The position numbers were made by a program, and so were the translations under genes. Below, one piece after another: positions 1 to 14,400 of a stretch of DNA of 64,000 nt (position 1 is its first letter; each line of letters starts with the position of its first letter). The stretch covers positions 1 through 64,000 of the forward strand of contig JAUJYZ010000355.1 in NCBI GenBank assembly GCA_033675265.1, written 5' to 3'. A model generated the notes under the pieces. The model was not told the DNA's origin, searched no databases, and saw only the letters and a list, made by a program, of their open reading frames with translations. Origin of the DNA: Actinostola sp. cb2023. Lineage: Eukaryota; Cnidaria; Anthozoa; Actiniaria; Actinostolidae.

Positions 1-3000
1 AGGGGATAGAACAGAAGGGGATAGAACAGAAGGGGATAGAATAGAAGGGGGATAGAATAGAAGGGGATAGAACAGAAGGGGATAGAACAGAATCGGATAG
101 AATAGAAGGGGATAGAATACAGAAGGGGATAGAACAGAAGGGAATAGAACAGAATAGAAGGGGATAGAACAGAAGGGGATAGAACAGAAGGGGATAGAAC
201 AGAAGGGGATAGAAAGAAGGGGATAGAACAGAAGGGGATAGGGATAGAATAGAAGGGGATAGAATAGAAGGGGATAGAACAGAAGGGGATAGAACAGAAT
301 TGGATAGAATAGAAGGGGATAGAACAGAAGGGGATAGAACAGAAGGGGATAGAACAGAATTGGATAGAGGGGATAGAAGGGGATAGAACAGAAGGGGATA
401 GAACAGAAGGGGATAGAACAGAATTGGATAGAATAGAAGGGGATAGAATAGAAGGGGATAGAACAGAAGGGGATAGAATAGAAAGGGGATAGAATAGAAG
501 GGGATAGAATAGAAATAGAACAGAAGGGATAGAACAGATTGGATAGAATAGGGGGATAGAATAGAAGGGGATAGAACAGAGGGGATAGAACAGAAGAACA
601 GGGATAGAATAGAAGGGGATAGAATAGAAGGGGATAGAATAGAAGGGGATAGAACAGAAGGGGATAGAATAGAAGGGGATAGAATAGAAGGGGATAGAAC
701 AGAAGGGGATAGAACAGAAGGGGATAGAATAGAAGGGGATAGAATAGAAGGGGATAGAACAGAAGGGGATAGAACAGAAGGGGATAGAATAGAAGGGGAT
801 AGAATAGAAGGGGGATAGAAATAGAAAGGGGATAGAACAGAAGGGGATAGAATAGAAGGGGATAGAACAGAAGGGGATAGAACAGAAGGGGATAGAAGGG
901 GATAGAACAGAAGGGGATAGAATAGAACAGAAGGGGATAGAACAGAAGGGGATAGAACAGAAGGGGATAGAATAGAAGGGGATAGAATAGAAGGGGATAG
1001 AACAGAAGGGGAAGGGGATAGAACAGAAGGGGATAGAATAGAAGGGGATAGAATAGAAGGGGATAGAACAGAAGGGGATAGAACAGAATGGATAGAATAG
1101 AAGGGGATAGAATAGAAGGGGATAGAACAGAAGGGGATAGAACAGAAAAGGGGATAGAATAGAAGGGGATAGAACAGAAGGGGATAGAACAGAGGGGATA
1201 GAAGGGGATAGAATAGAAGGGGATAGAACAGAAGGGGATAGAACAGAATAGAAAGGGGATAGAATAGAACAGAAGGGGATAGAACAGAAGGGGATAGAAC
1301 AGAAGGGGATAGAATAGAAGGGGATAGAACAGAAGGGGATAGAACAGAGGGGATAGAATAGAATTGGATAGAATAGAATAGAACAGAAGGGGATAGAACA
1401 GAAAGGGAATAGAACAGAAGGGGGATAGAATAGAAGGGGATAGAATAGAAGGGGATAGAACAGAAGGGGATAGAATAGAAAGAAGGGATAGAATAGAAGG
1501 GGATAGAATAGAAGGGGATAGAACAGAAGGGGATAGAATAGAATAGAAGGGGATAGAATAGAAGGGGATAGGATAGATAACAGAAGGGGATAGAATAGAA
1601 GGGGATAGAATAGAAGGGGATAGAACAGAAGGGGATAGAAGGGGAAAAGACAGAAGGGGATAGAACAGAAGGGGATAGAACAGAAGGGGATAGAACAGAA
1701 GGGGATAGAATAGAAGGGGATAGAACAGAAGGGGATAGAACAGAAGGGATAGAACAGAAAGGATATAATAGAAGGGGATAGAACAGAAGGGGATAGAACA
1801 GAAGGGGATAGAACAGAAGGGGATAGAATAGAAGGGGATAGAATAGAAGGGGATAGAATAGAAGGGGATAGAACAGAAGGGGATAGAATAGAAGGGGATA
1901 GAACAGAAGGGGATAGGAAGGGGATAGAACAGAAGGGGATAGAATCGGATAGAATAGAAGGGGATAGAATAGAAGGGGATAGAAGGGGATAGAACAGAAG
2001 GGGATAGAATAGAAGGGGATAGAACAGAAGGGGATAGAACAGAAGGGGATAGAATAGAAGGGGATAGAATAGAAAGGGGATAGAACAGAAGGGGATAGAA
2101 CAGAAGGGGATAGAATAGAAGGGGATAGAATAGAAGGGGATAGAACAGAAGGGGATAGAACAGAAGAAGGGATAGAATAGAAGGGGATAGAATAGAAGAA
2201 CAAGGGGATAGAACAGAAGGGGATAGAACAGAATTGGATAGAATAGAAGGGGATAGAATAGAAGGGGATAGAACAGAAGGGGATAGAACAGAAGGGGATA
2301 GAATAGAAGGGGATAGAACAGAAGGGGATAGAATAGAAGGGGATAGAATAGAAGGGGATAGAATAGAAGGGGATAGAATAGAAGAAGGGGATAGAACAGA
2401 AGGGGATAGAATAGAAGGGGATAGAATAGAAGGGGATAGAACAGAAGGGGATAGAATAGAAGGGGATAGAATAGAAGGGGATAGAATAGAATAGAAGGGG
2501 ATAGAACAGAAGGGGATAGAACAGAAGGGGATAGAATAGAAGGGGGGAAGGGGAGAATAGAAGGGGATAGAACAGAAGGGGATAGAATAGAAGGGAATAG
2601 AAGGGGATAGAATAGAAGGGGATAGAATAGAAGGGGATAGAACAGAAGGGGATAGAACAGAGGGGATAGAATAGAAGGGGATAGAATAGAAGGGGATAGA
2701 ACAGAAGGGGATAGAATAGAAGGGGATAGAATAGAAGGGGATAGAACAGAAGGGGATAGAACAGAAGTGGATAGAATAGAAGGGGATAGAAAGAAGGGGA
2801 TAGAACAGAAGGGGATAGAACAGAATTGGATAGAATAGAAGGGGATAGAATAGAAGGGGATAGAACAGAAGGGGATAGAATAGAAGGGGATAGAATAGAA
2901 GGGGATAGAACAGAAGGGATAGAATAGAAGGGGATAGAATAGAAGGGGATAGAATAGAAGGGGATAGAATAGAAGGGGATAGAACAGAAGGGGATAGAAT

Positions 3001-6000
3001 AGAAGGGGATAGAATAGAAGGGGATAGAAAGAAGGGGATAGAACAGAAGGGGATAGAACAGAAGGGGATAGAATAGAAGGGGATAGAATAGAAGGGGATA
3101 GAACAGAAGGGGATAGAACAGAAGGGGATAGAATAGAAGGGGATAGAATAGAAGGGGATAGAACAGAAGGGGATAGAACAGAAGGGGATAGAATAGAAGG
3201 GGATAGAATAGAAGGGGATAGAACAGAAGGGGATAGAACAGAATTGGATAGAATAGAAGGGGATAGAATACAAGGGGATAGAACAGAAGGGGATAGAACA
3301 GAACAGAACAGGATTGGATAGAATAGAAGGGGATAGAACAGAAGGGGATAGAACAGAATTGGATAGAATAGAAGGGGATAGAATAGAAGGGGATAGAACA
3401 GAAGGGGATAGAACAGAATTGGATAGAATAGAAGGGGATAGAACAGAAGGGGATAGAACAGATAGAAGGGGATAGAATAGAAGGGGATAGAATAGAAGGG
3501 GATAGAATAGAAGGGGATAGAATAGAATAGGGATAGAATAGAAGGGGATAGAACAGAAGGGGATAGGGATAGAATAGAAGGGGATAGGGGATAGAACAGA
3601 GGGGATAGAACAGAATAGAAGGGGATAGAATAGAAGGGGATAGAACAGAAGGGGATAGAATAGAGGGGATAGAACAGAAGGGGATAGAACAGAAAGGGGA
3701 ATATAGAATAGAAGGAAGGGGATAGAACAGAAGGGGATAGAATAGAAATAGAACAGAAGGGGATAGAACAGAAGGGGATAGAGAAGGGGAAGGGGATAGA
3801 ATAGAAGGGGATAGAACAGAAGGATAGAACAGAATTGGATAGAATAGAAGGGGATAGAATAGAAGGGGATAGAACAGAAGGGGATAGAACAGAAGGGGAT
3901 AGAATAGAAGGGGATAGAACAGAAGGGGATAGAACAGAAGGGGATAGAATAGAAGGGGATAGAATAGAAGGGGATAGAACAGAAGGGGATAGAACAGGGG
4001 GATAGAATAGAAGGGGATAGAATAGAAGGGGATAGAACAGAAGGGGATAGAACAGAAGGGGATAGAATAGAAGGGGATAGAATAGAAGGGGATAGAACAG
4101 AAGGGGATAGAACAGATTGGATAGGGATAGAACAGAAATAGAAGGGGATAGAACAGAAGGGGATAGAACAGAAGGGGATAGAATAGAAGGGGATAGAATA
4201 GAAGGGGATAGAACAGAAGGGGATAGAACAGAAGGGGATAATAGAAGGGATAGAATAGAAGGGGGATAGAATAGAAGGGGATAGAACAGAAGGGGATAGA
4301 ACAGAAGGGGATAGAATAGAAGGGGATAGAATAGAAGGGGATAGAACAGAAGGGGATAGAACAGAAGGGGATAGAATAGAAGGGGATAGAACAGAAGGGG
4401 GGATAGAACAGAAGGGGATAGAACAGAAGGGGATAGAATAGAAGGGGATAGAATAGAAGGGAATAGGGGATAGAATAGAAGGGGGATAGAATAGAAGGGG
4501 ATAGAACAGAAGGGGATAGATAGAAAGGGGATAGAAATGGATAGAAAGGGGATAGAACAGAAGGGGATAGAACAGAAGGGGATAGAATAGAAGGGGATAG
4601 AACAGAAGGGGATAGAACAGAAGGGGGATAGAATAGAAGGGGATAGAATAGAAGGGGATAGAACAGAAGGGGATAGACAGAATCGGAAATAGAAGGGGAT
4701 AGAAGGGGATAGAAAGAAGGGATAGAACAGAAGGGGATAGAACAGAAGGGGATAGAACAGAAGGGGATAGAAGGGGATAGAAAGAAGGGGATAGAATAGA
4801 AGGGGATAGAATAGAAACAGAAGGGGATAGAACAGAAGGGGATAGAAGGGATAGAACAGAAGGGGATAGAACAGAAGGGGATAGAATAGAAGGGGATAGA
4901 ACAGAAGGGGATAGAATAGAAGGGGATAGAATAGAAGGGGATAGAATAGAAGGGGATAGAACAGAAGGGGATAGAACAGAAGGGGGATAGAATAGAAGGG
5001 GGGATAGAATAGAAGGGGATAGATAGAATAGAATACAGAAGGGGGATAGAAGGGGATAGAACAGAAGGGGATAGAATAGAAGGGGATAGAATAGAAGGGG
5101 ATAGAATAGAAGGGGATAGAACAGAAGGGGATAGAATAGAAGGGGATAGAATAGAAGGGGATAGAAAGAAGGGGATAGAACAGAAGGGGATAGAATAGAA
5201 GGGGATAGAAGGGGATAGAATAGGGAAGGGGATAGAACAGAAGGGGATAGAACAGAAGGGGATAGAATAGAAGGGGATAGAACAGAAGGGGATAGAACAG
5301 AAGGGGATAGAATAGAAGGGGATAGAATAGAAGGGGATAGAAAGAAGGGGATAGAACAGAAGGGGGATAGAATAGAAGGGGATAGAATAGAAGGGGATAG
5401 AACAGAAGGGGGAACAGAATAGAACAGAAGGGGATAGAATAGAAGGGGATAGAATAGAAGGGGATAGAACAGAAGGGGATAGAACAGAATTGGATAGAAT
5501 AGAAGGGGAATACAAGGGGATAGAACAGAAGGGGATAGAACAGAAGGGATAGAATAGAAGGGGATAGAATAGAAGGGGATAGAACAGAAAGGGGATAGAA
5601 TAGAAGGGGATAGAATAGAAGGGGATAGAACAGAAGGGGATAGAGAACAGAAGGGGGATAGAAGGGGATAGAACAGAAGGGGATAGAATAGAAGGGGATA
5701 GAATAGAAGGGGATAGAACAGAAGGGGATAGAACAGAAGGGGATAGAACAGAAGGGGATAGAATAGAAGGGGATAGAATAGAAGGGGATAGAACAGAAGG
5801 GGATAGAACAGAAGGGGATAGAATAGAAGGGGATAGAATAGAAGGGGATAGAATAGAAGGGGATAGAACAGAAGGGGATAGAACAGAAGGGGATAGAATA
5901 GAAGGGGATAGAACAGAAGGGGATAGAACAGAAGGGGATAGAATAGAAGGGGATAGAATAGAAGGGGATAGAACAACAGAAGGGGATAGAACAGAAGGGG

Positions 6001-8108
6001 ATAGAATAGAAGGGGGATAGAATAGAAAGGGGATAGAAGGGGATAGAGAAGGGGATAGAATAGAAGGGGATAGAATAGAAGGGGATAGAAACAGAATAGA
6101 AGGGGATAGAACAGAAGGGGATAGAATAGAAGGGGATAGAAGGGGATAGAATAGAAGGGGATAGAACAGAAGGGGATAGAACAGAGGGGGGGATAGAACA
6201 GAAGGGGATAGAAAGAAGGGGATAGAACAGAAGGGGATAGAACAGAAAGGGGATAGAACAGAAGGGGATAGAAGGGGATAGAATAGAAGGGGATAGAACA
6301 GAAGGGGATAGAACAGAAGGGGATAGAACAGAAGGGGATAGAATAGAAGGGATAGGATAGAACAGAAGGGGATAGAACAGAAGGGGATAGAATAGAAGGG
6401 GATAGAAGGGGATAGAATAGAAGGGGATAGAACAGAAGGGGATAGAATAGAAGGGGATAGAACAGAAGGGGATAGAACAGAAGGGGATAGAATAGAAATA
6501 GAAGGGGATAGAAAGAAGGGGATAGAACAGAAGGGGATAGAAACAGAAGGGGATAGAAGGGGATAGAACAGAAGGGGATAGAACAGAAGGGGATAGAATA
6601 GAAGGGGATAGAATAGAAGGGGATAGAACAGAAGGGGATAGAACAGAAGGGGATAGAAGGGGATAGAATAGAAGGGGATAGAACAGAAGGGGATAGAACA
6701 GAAGGGGATAGAATAGAAGGGGATAGAATAGAAGGGGATAGAACAGAAGGGGATAGAACAGAAGGGGATAGAATAGAAGGGGATAGAACAGAAGGGGATA
6801 GGAAGGGGATAGAATAGAAGGGGATAGAACAGAAGGGGATAGAACAGAAGGGGATAGAATAGAAGGGGATAGAATAGAATAGAACAGAAGGGATAGAAAC
6901 AGAAGGGGATAGAATAGAAGGGGATAGAATAGAAGGGGATAGAATAGAAGGGGATAGAATAGAAGGGGATAGAATAGAAGGGATAGAATAGAATAGAACA
7001 GAAGGGGATATAGAAGGGGATAGAATAGAAGGGGATAGAATAGAAGGGGATAGAACAGAAGGGGATAGAATAGAAGGGGATAGAATAGAAGGGGATAGAA
7101 TAGAAGGGGATAGAACAGAAGGGGATAGAATAGAAGGGGATAGAATAGAAGGGGATAGAAGGGGATAGAATAGAAGGGGATAGAATAGAATAGAAGGGGA
7201 TAGAATAGAAGGGGATAGGGATAGAAGGGGATAGAACAGAAGGGGATAGAATAGAAGGGGATAGAATAGAAGGGGGGGATAGAATAGAAGGGGATAGAAT
7301 AGAAGGGGATAGAATAGATAGATGAGGGGATAGAACAGAAGGGGATAGAATAGAAGGGGATAGAATAGAAATAGAAGGGGATAGAACAGAACAGAAGGGG
7401 ATAGAACAGAAGGGGATAGAACAGAAGGGGATAGAACAGAAGGGGATAGAATAGAAGGGGATAGAATAGAAGGGGATAGAATAGAAGGGGATAGAATAGA
7501 AGGGGATAGAATAGAATAGAAGGGGATAGAACAGAAGGGGATAGAACAGAAGGGGATAGAATAGAAGGGGATAGAATAGAAGGGGATAGAATAGAAGGGG
7601 ATAGAACAGAAGGGGATAGAACAGAATCGGATAGAATAGAAGGGGATAGAATAGAAGGGGATAGAATAGAAACAGAAGGGGATAGAACAGAATGGGATAG
7701 AATAGAAGGGGATAGAACAGAAGGGGATAGAACAGAATTGGATAGAATAGAAGGGGATAGAACAGAATTGGATAGAATAGAAGGGGATAGAACAGAAGGG
7801 GATAGAACAGAAGGGGATAGAACAGAAGGGGATAGAACATAATCGGATAGAATAGAAGGGGATAGAATAGAAGGGGATAGAACAGAAGGGGATAGAATAG
7901 AAGGGGATAGAATAGAAGGGGATAGAATAGAAGGGGATAGAACAGAAGGGGATAGAACAGAATTGGATAGAATAGAAGGGGATAGAACAGAAGGGGATAG
8001 CACAGAAGGGGATAGAACATAATCGGATAGAATAGAAGGGGATAGAATAGAAGGGGATAGAACAGAATCGGATATAATAGAAGGGAATAGATTTGAAGGG
8101 GATAGAAT
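1..8108. repeat. 15-bp satellite array, unit GGGGATAGAAYAGAA
   Basis: The block is built almost wholly from the 15-bp unit GGGGATAGAACAGAA or GGGGATAGAATAGAA, roughly 540 units, continuing beyond the left window edge. Rarer variants have GAATTGG or GAATCGG in place of GAAGGGG. Units alternate between C and T at the Y position in pairs, and short deletions of 1-10 bp break the register often. The unit is three related pentamers (GGGGA, TAGAA, YAGAA), so the array probably grew from a pentamer. Because 15 is divisible by 3, long open frames of GDRIE/GDRTE repeats appear; these are not genes. I see no coding sequence here. Confidence 0.97.
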
Positions 8109-8118
8109 AGAGTAGGAT

Positions 8119-8262
8119 AGAGTGGAGTGGAGTGAAGTGGAGTGGAGTGGAGTGGAGTGGAGTGGAGTGGAGTGGAGTGGAGTGGAGTGGAGTGGAGTGG
8201 AGTGGAGTGGAGTGGAGTGGAGTGGAGTGGAGTGGAGTGGAGTGGAGTGGAGTGGAGTGGAT
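8119..8262. repeat. GGAGT pentanucleotide microsatellite
   Basis: An almost pure run of the pentamer GGAGT (about 28 copies) directly abuts the 15-bp satellite through a short transition (AGTAGGATAGAGTGG). Its purity contrasts with the noisy 15-bp array and suggests a younger expansion from an edge unit of the satellite. Confidence 0.95.
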
Positions 8263-8360
8263 AGAGTAAGGTAGAGTGGAGTAGTAATGTATTTCAAGGT
8301 AGCAGTATACATGTATGTCCTAAGAATTAATGCATGTCCAGTACAATGTACACTGCATAC

Positions 8361-8403
8361 CTTTGTGCTTTCCTTTCTTGGACTTGGCCTTAGACTGTGG
8401 TGT
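8361..8403 (-). CDS. Small basic exon downstream of the Ser/Lys repeat exon
   Basis: A 43-bp exon with phase-0 start, matching the phase-0 end of the previous exon. It reads TPQSKAKSKKGKHK and leaves one G before GTATGC. The acceptor (TTCGAATCAAG) has a weak pyrimidine tract, so the 5' border is less certain. Composition matches the Lys-rich linkers upstream. Confidence 0.4.
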
Positions 8404-11400
8404 CTTGATTCGAAATTGGAATAAACATGACAGTGAATATATGTATGAATTTCACTCAAATCAATCAATCAATAAATCCATCAATCACCTCTTTCAACCA
8501 ATCAAACTAACTATCAGGGTTCATTTTTGGGACGCGCCCTGCGCCATTGGCGCACATAAATATAAAATGGTGCAATATTTTCAGTCACTCTGGGCCCCTG
8601 GCTTGTTACTTCTCTTGTATCTTTGATTTCATTAATGGCAATGGAACAATATTGAACTTGTATACCGAACTCCTTACGGTTACTTATCGGGATATGTTCG
8701 TATTCTTCGAGATACCAGTATTACAAAAACGTCATGTAATTAAATTGGAACGATAAAGAGAAGATTAGCAAGTCACGCTAGACATCTGCAACAATGAATC
8801 ATGCATCAGCCAATCAGAATCTTCTGTTCCCACGCTCATTAACCCTTTCACCACCACTGGCCGGTAAAACGGCCATATGAAAAAGTGCTCTAAACACCAC
8901 TGGCCGGTAAAACGGCCAAAATGGCTTGCATATTCAAATGTATTGGAAACGAGGTATTTCTCCCTAGAGGGGGGTCACCAATTGCCCAATTGGTCTAGGA
9001 GACATTGAGCTTTGTCTTCGAAGCGAGAAAAGCACATGGTCGTATACAATTTTCCGATATTTTTGAATTCAACGTTTTTAATCGTGTAATATGCTCGCCA
9101 TTTTTAAATGTCCTCTAGCGAAAGTGAAGAATATACTTCAAGTTATTGTGCAGATTCTGTACGTTCTGAATACCTTTCTGAGCTAATAACGATGCTTTAG
9201 CTGAGCTGTTTGAAAGTGACGATGAAGACGATGAGTTTGGTTGTTTTCAAGTTGAACTTCTGGAAAATATTGCGTGGACACAAGGAAGCGATCTGCTGGC
9301 TTTCTTCTTCAGCCAGGACCAACTATAAATCTTCCCGATTCTGGTAAAACAATATATAGACTCACTTTATTACGATGGAAATGAAAGAGCATTTATTGAA
9401 GATTAAAAATATGTTTGGTTGTTTTCTATGAAAATGATTCCTTCTTTGCCAAAAAAGAGATAATAATGTAAACGTTTATATTTGTGAAAATACTGAAAAC
9501 AGCTGGTGTTTAGGGCACTTTTACTAGAAAATGCCTGGTGGCGAAAGGGTTAAGGAAAGTGCAAATTACTTTTTTTCATGAATATTATTAGTTCAATGGT
9601 GATTTCTCGTTCCATTTGCAATAATTTGCACTCGTGTGTTTTTCAAAGAGCTCAAATTGCACTCGCCCTACGGGCTCGTTTTTAGTTTGCTTCCTTTGTT
9701 TTTCTTGCATTTTTGTGTTGACAAATGGTCTTAGTAGACACATTAGCCACATTGTATTTTCATAAAAAGCGGCTAAACAGGTCTTACGCATACTGAATAT
9801 GAAGATTAGTAATTGGCCCATAACCAGTCCAAATTGACCCATAAGATTTTGATGTTATGGGCCAATTGTCCCATGACCCAGTTTCAAGACTGTAGAATGA
9901 ACCCTGAACTATCTATCAATCAATCAATCAATCAATCATCATCCTCGGGAACCCAGGGGTGTATTTTGTGTCGTTCGTTACTCGCTCCCAGAGAAATACA
10001 TGACCTAGGAAGGTCGACCAATCTTACCAGTATCAAGTATATTCTGGTTTGTATATTAGGACAACCACCATTTTGATTTTTGACTTCCGGAACAAGTTCC
10101 AACAGACTTTGTTCCCAGAGGTTTTTTTTTATTTCTCTGGGAGTGAGTGATATCAATCATTGATTGATTGATTTAATTTATTAGAAAAGTTTCCTGTTAT
10201 TTACATAAGTGAGGTCCAGAGGCTTAAATGGCTTATGTCAGCAGAACAAATAATATGGAAATTGCAATTGTTTAGTTTCTAACAGCTATAACTCAATTAC
10301 ATGTACATTGATTGCATTGGCACCTTTTCATTGACTATCAAGTACATGTAATCAGTTAATAATAGATCACCAATTCATCAATATTATACATTGCTAATCA
10401 TTCATCAATACATATATGTACTTACAATTTCCATTGCTTCACTGCTTGATTCAGAGCTACTGGACGAGTCTTTCTTTGTCTTCTGCTTGACATTGATTTC
10501 TTTTTTAGCCTTCTTAATTTCTTTTCCATTCTGCTTTGGTGATTCCTCTTCTGAACTTCCGTCGCTATCTGATTCAGAGCTACTGGACGAGTCTTTCTTT
10601 GTCTTCTGCTTCACAATGATTTCTTTTTTAGCCTTCTTGATTTCTTTTCCACTCTGCTTTGGTGATTCCTCTTCTGAACTTCCGTCGCTATCTGATTCAG
10701 AGCTACTGGACGAGTCTTTCTTTGTCTTCTGCTTGACATTGATTTCTTTTTTAGCCTTCTTAATTTCTTTTCCACTCTGCTTTGGTGATTCCTCTTCTGA
10801 ACTTCCGTCACTATCTGATTCAGAGCTACTGGACGAGTCTTTCTTTGTCTTCTGCTTGACATTGATTTCTTTTTTAGCCTTCTTAATTTCTTTTCCATTC
10901 TGCTTTGGTGATTCCTCTTCTGAACTTCCGTCACTATCTGATTCAGAGCTACTGGACGAGTCTTTCTTTGTCTTCTGCTTGACAGTGATTTCTTTTTTAG
11001 CCTTCTTGATTTCTTTTCCATTCTGCTTTGGTGATTCCTCTTCTGAACTTCCGTCGCTATCTGATTCAGAGCTACTGGACGAGTCTTTCTTTGTCTTCTG
11101 CTTGACATTGATTTCTTTTTTAGCCTTCTTGATTTCTTTTCCATTCTGCTTTGGTGATTCCTCTTCTGAACTTCCGTCGCTATCTGATTCAGAGCTACTG
11201 GACGAGTCTTTCTTTGTCGTCTTTTGGATTTTATTGGTGAACTCTTTCTTGCTTTTGACTTCACTTTTCCCTTTTCTATTTGCTGTTGAACTTTCACTGT
11301 CTAAGCTACTTTTAGATGCTTCATTTTTTTTCTCTTTTGATTTCTTGATAACTTTTATGTCTTTCATAGTTTTTTCCTCTTCAGAGCTGTCGTCACTACT

Positions 11401-14400
11401 TGAGGAAGACTTGGCTTTGCCTTTCTTCATTTCTTTTTTGGATTTGTCATGTTTAGGACTATACATACACTCAGAGCTGGAGGAGGAATTCTTGTTAGTG
11501 CGTAGTTGTTTAGAAGGTTGTTTCTTGTTGTTTGTTTCTTCTTCAGAGGTTCCATCTGTTTCTTCTGAAAATAAACAAGAACAAAATAATGAATGTGTTG
11601 ATTTTTCCATGCAATAGGGACTTGTTACTTGGATTCCCTGTGGGAAACCACACCATGCAGACGATGTATTAGTTCTTTTCTATTGGACGTCACAATATGC
11701 ACAATTATGCATTCAAATATGTACATGTATTGTATCTATTATGTATGTATTTATCTTACTAGCCGTAGCTATCGCTAAATGCCAATGAGGACAATGATTT
11801 TGTTGCAATGATCTTTTGTGATAATTGAAACACAGTTTTATACTCCATGATTTATTTTATTTTGCGAAAACTTGACCTAATTCCAGAGAGATGGCTTTGA
11901 AATAATATATTGTAAAAACAAATACTTCAATTCACAGACATATAATTAGCACGTTGGCATGACAGTCTGGCTTTCCAAGTTAGATCGACACTTCGATCAG
12001 TCTAGCAGCAGGATTTGTTATTATTTACTGGCCTGCAGTAATGAGTATTTTGAGTCGATTAAACAATTCAGTAAAGTAGGATTTGTGTCTCTTGACGAAA
12101 GTTGGCATGTTGGCCGATCACATTACTGTGTGAATATATTTCGAACACGGTGATTCAGTTAACCGTTTTGAGTATTAATTTTACTCAGTTTAGAACACAG
12201 GCTGTCAATAGTCAGCAAATCGATCTAGAAAAGAGTACACAGTTCAGTATAACAAAAGCAAAGAACATAAATATCATAAATCTGACTTTTTTGTACTTAT
12301 CCCGTGCAACGAAACAGCGTAAACAACAGCATAGTGATCAGAGTAGCTCTTCCCGTGACAACCACGTGATTATTATGTCAGACAAAATCGCTTTCTGATT
12401 GGTTTAGACCGTGGTCTGCATTACATTACATTACATTACATTACATTACATTTTGGTGTTCCATTCGAGATTTTTTTCTGCATACAAGAAATGTTTGCGC
12501 TTCGGCACTATATTGCTGCCGCCTCATCAGCCTCACGCCTTCGCTCGGCTGACTCGTTGGCAATTATATTTAGCCTGCGTATCGGCGCACGGGAAAAGGG
12601 AAGGAGGGAGGGGGAAGGGGAGGAGGAGGAGAGGAGTGGGGATTGGGGATTGGGGAGAGAGCGGAAGGGAACGCCTGCAATGAAACCCCCACATTCCTCA
12701 ATACACCCCCTAATTAATATTCAAGATTGCAAAATAAAAAAAACAATCAAAATCGTCTTTTTTACACTGTGAAGTGTGAAATGTACATGTAATTTGAGTT
12801 ATTATAATTTTTGGCAAAGAACGCACGAAATATGCACAAGAACGCGCGAAATATGGGACCGTATTTTGGGTAGTTACTTCAAACTGGCTTTCCAATCATT
12901 CATGCAAAATCGTGTGATGAAAATTAACCAATCAGCGTGCGAGAATTCTACATTGGCTAGCGCGCTCGTACAGAGATTTCCAAGTTTTCACTGTAATTTG
13001 TTGTTTTTCTTTCACCAGAATAGCTACAGTACCGATCGAAACTAACCTCAAACCGCGTTTGTTTTGCGTTAACTCCAAACGAACACAAAGTTTTCCAGGG
13101 TTTGCTTTGCGTTTGTTTGGAGTTAACTCAGAACAAACGCGCGCTCGAGAAGAACAACGTAAACAAACCCGCGCGAGCCGAAGGTCGAACGAATGATGTG
13201 AATTACAAAGGAAACTAAAGGAAGATTTCTGGTTCTGAAATGTCATATTTGGACATATTTGGACGGAATAAATTGCAATTTCTCAATAAGGTAATTTTTT
13301 TCTTGAACTTCGACTGGTACATTTAACTTTTCGGACTTTGAAGAGCAAACTTTGCGAAGCCATTCGCTACGAGCCGCCATTGCTCTCTTGTCATCTGATT
13401 AGCGGCTTCTTTGTGTGACGTAACGTGACACATCTCGGCGCCAAGTGTCTAGTCGATGTCTAGTTGGTTGTGTTCCTTTCATTCTTTGCGAAAACATCGT
13501 CATCTTTTATCGAAAATGTCTTCGAATTCACGTCCTCTATCAATGAGATTTCGACACAGAAATTGCTTTTAGTTTCGGCTAACTTTGCTCGCATTTAGTT
13601 TGCTGAAGTGTGTTTGATTTTGTGTATTTTGTGTGTGCATTATTTTGTACATTTACGGTAAACTGTACTGAATTTCTATTACATTGTAAATATATAACGA
13701 TGTTTGAATGCTTTCGAAAATGAAATCCAATCGAGTTTAGAATAGAATAGTTTACTTTGCGTTTGCTTTGCGTTCATTTAGTAAACGCTAAACAAACGTA
13801 AACATCGGCAAGGTTTGCTTTGAGTTTGTTTTGCGTTAACTCCAAATGCACGCTTTGCGTTAACATATGTTAACTTCGCGTTTGAGGTTAGTTTCGATCG
13901 GTACTGTAGTTTCTTTGACAAAAAAATATAATAAACAACTTATTAGTCGGCTAAGCATCTAATACGGCTGTGAATTTTTACTCGTCATGTATTTTGGCTC
14001 GCCTAAAGGCTCGCCAAAATACCAAATGACTCGTAAAAATACACAGCCGTATTAGATGCTTACCCGACTAATAACCTCTATGTATTATGGATCGCTAAAA
14101 AGTCTTTTTACGATCTATGGTATTTATAAAAGGCTACACAAACTGAATAAACATAGCACTTATGAAAGGAAGTTTTTATTAGAGACAGTTATCTCCAGAA
14201 TCATGCAACTGTCAACATTTACACAATTGCGGGCGTTTTTGAACGAACTCCTGATCGAATCGCCGTCTTCAAAAAACCTTTGAACACTAGCTTCGGTCCG
14301 TAGAAACCCACATTGAACTGAATCCTTCCTTTTAACCCTTAGATTCCCAGAAAGTTAAATTACCGTGGAAGTTTTTATTAGAGACTATATTCCAGGAGGG

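Noticed and set aside
2234..2494. 86-codon open frame of GDRIE/GDRTE repeats
   Set aside because: It is a by-product of a 15-bp satellite whose unit is a multiple of three; there is no start context or non-repeat sequence.
10391..11617. Plus-strand 408-codon frame
   Set aside because: Antisense to the Ser/Lys repeat exon; open only because the repeat lacks stops on both strands. Splice sites and composition support the minus strand.
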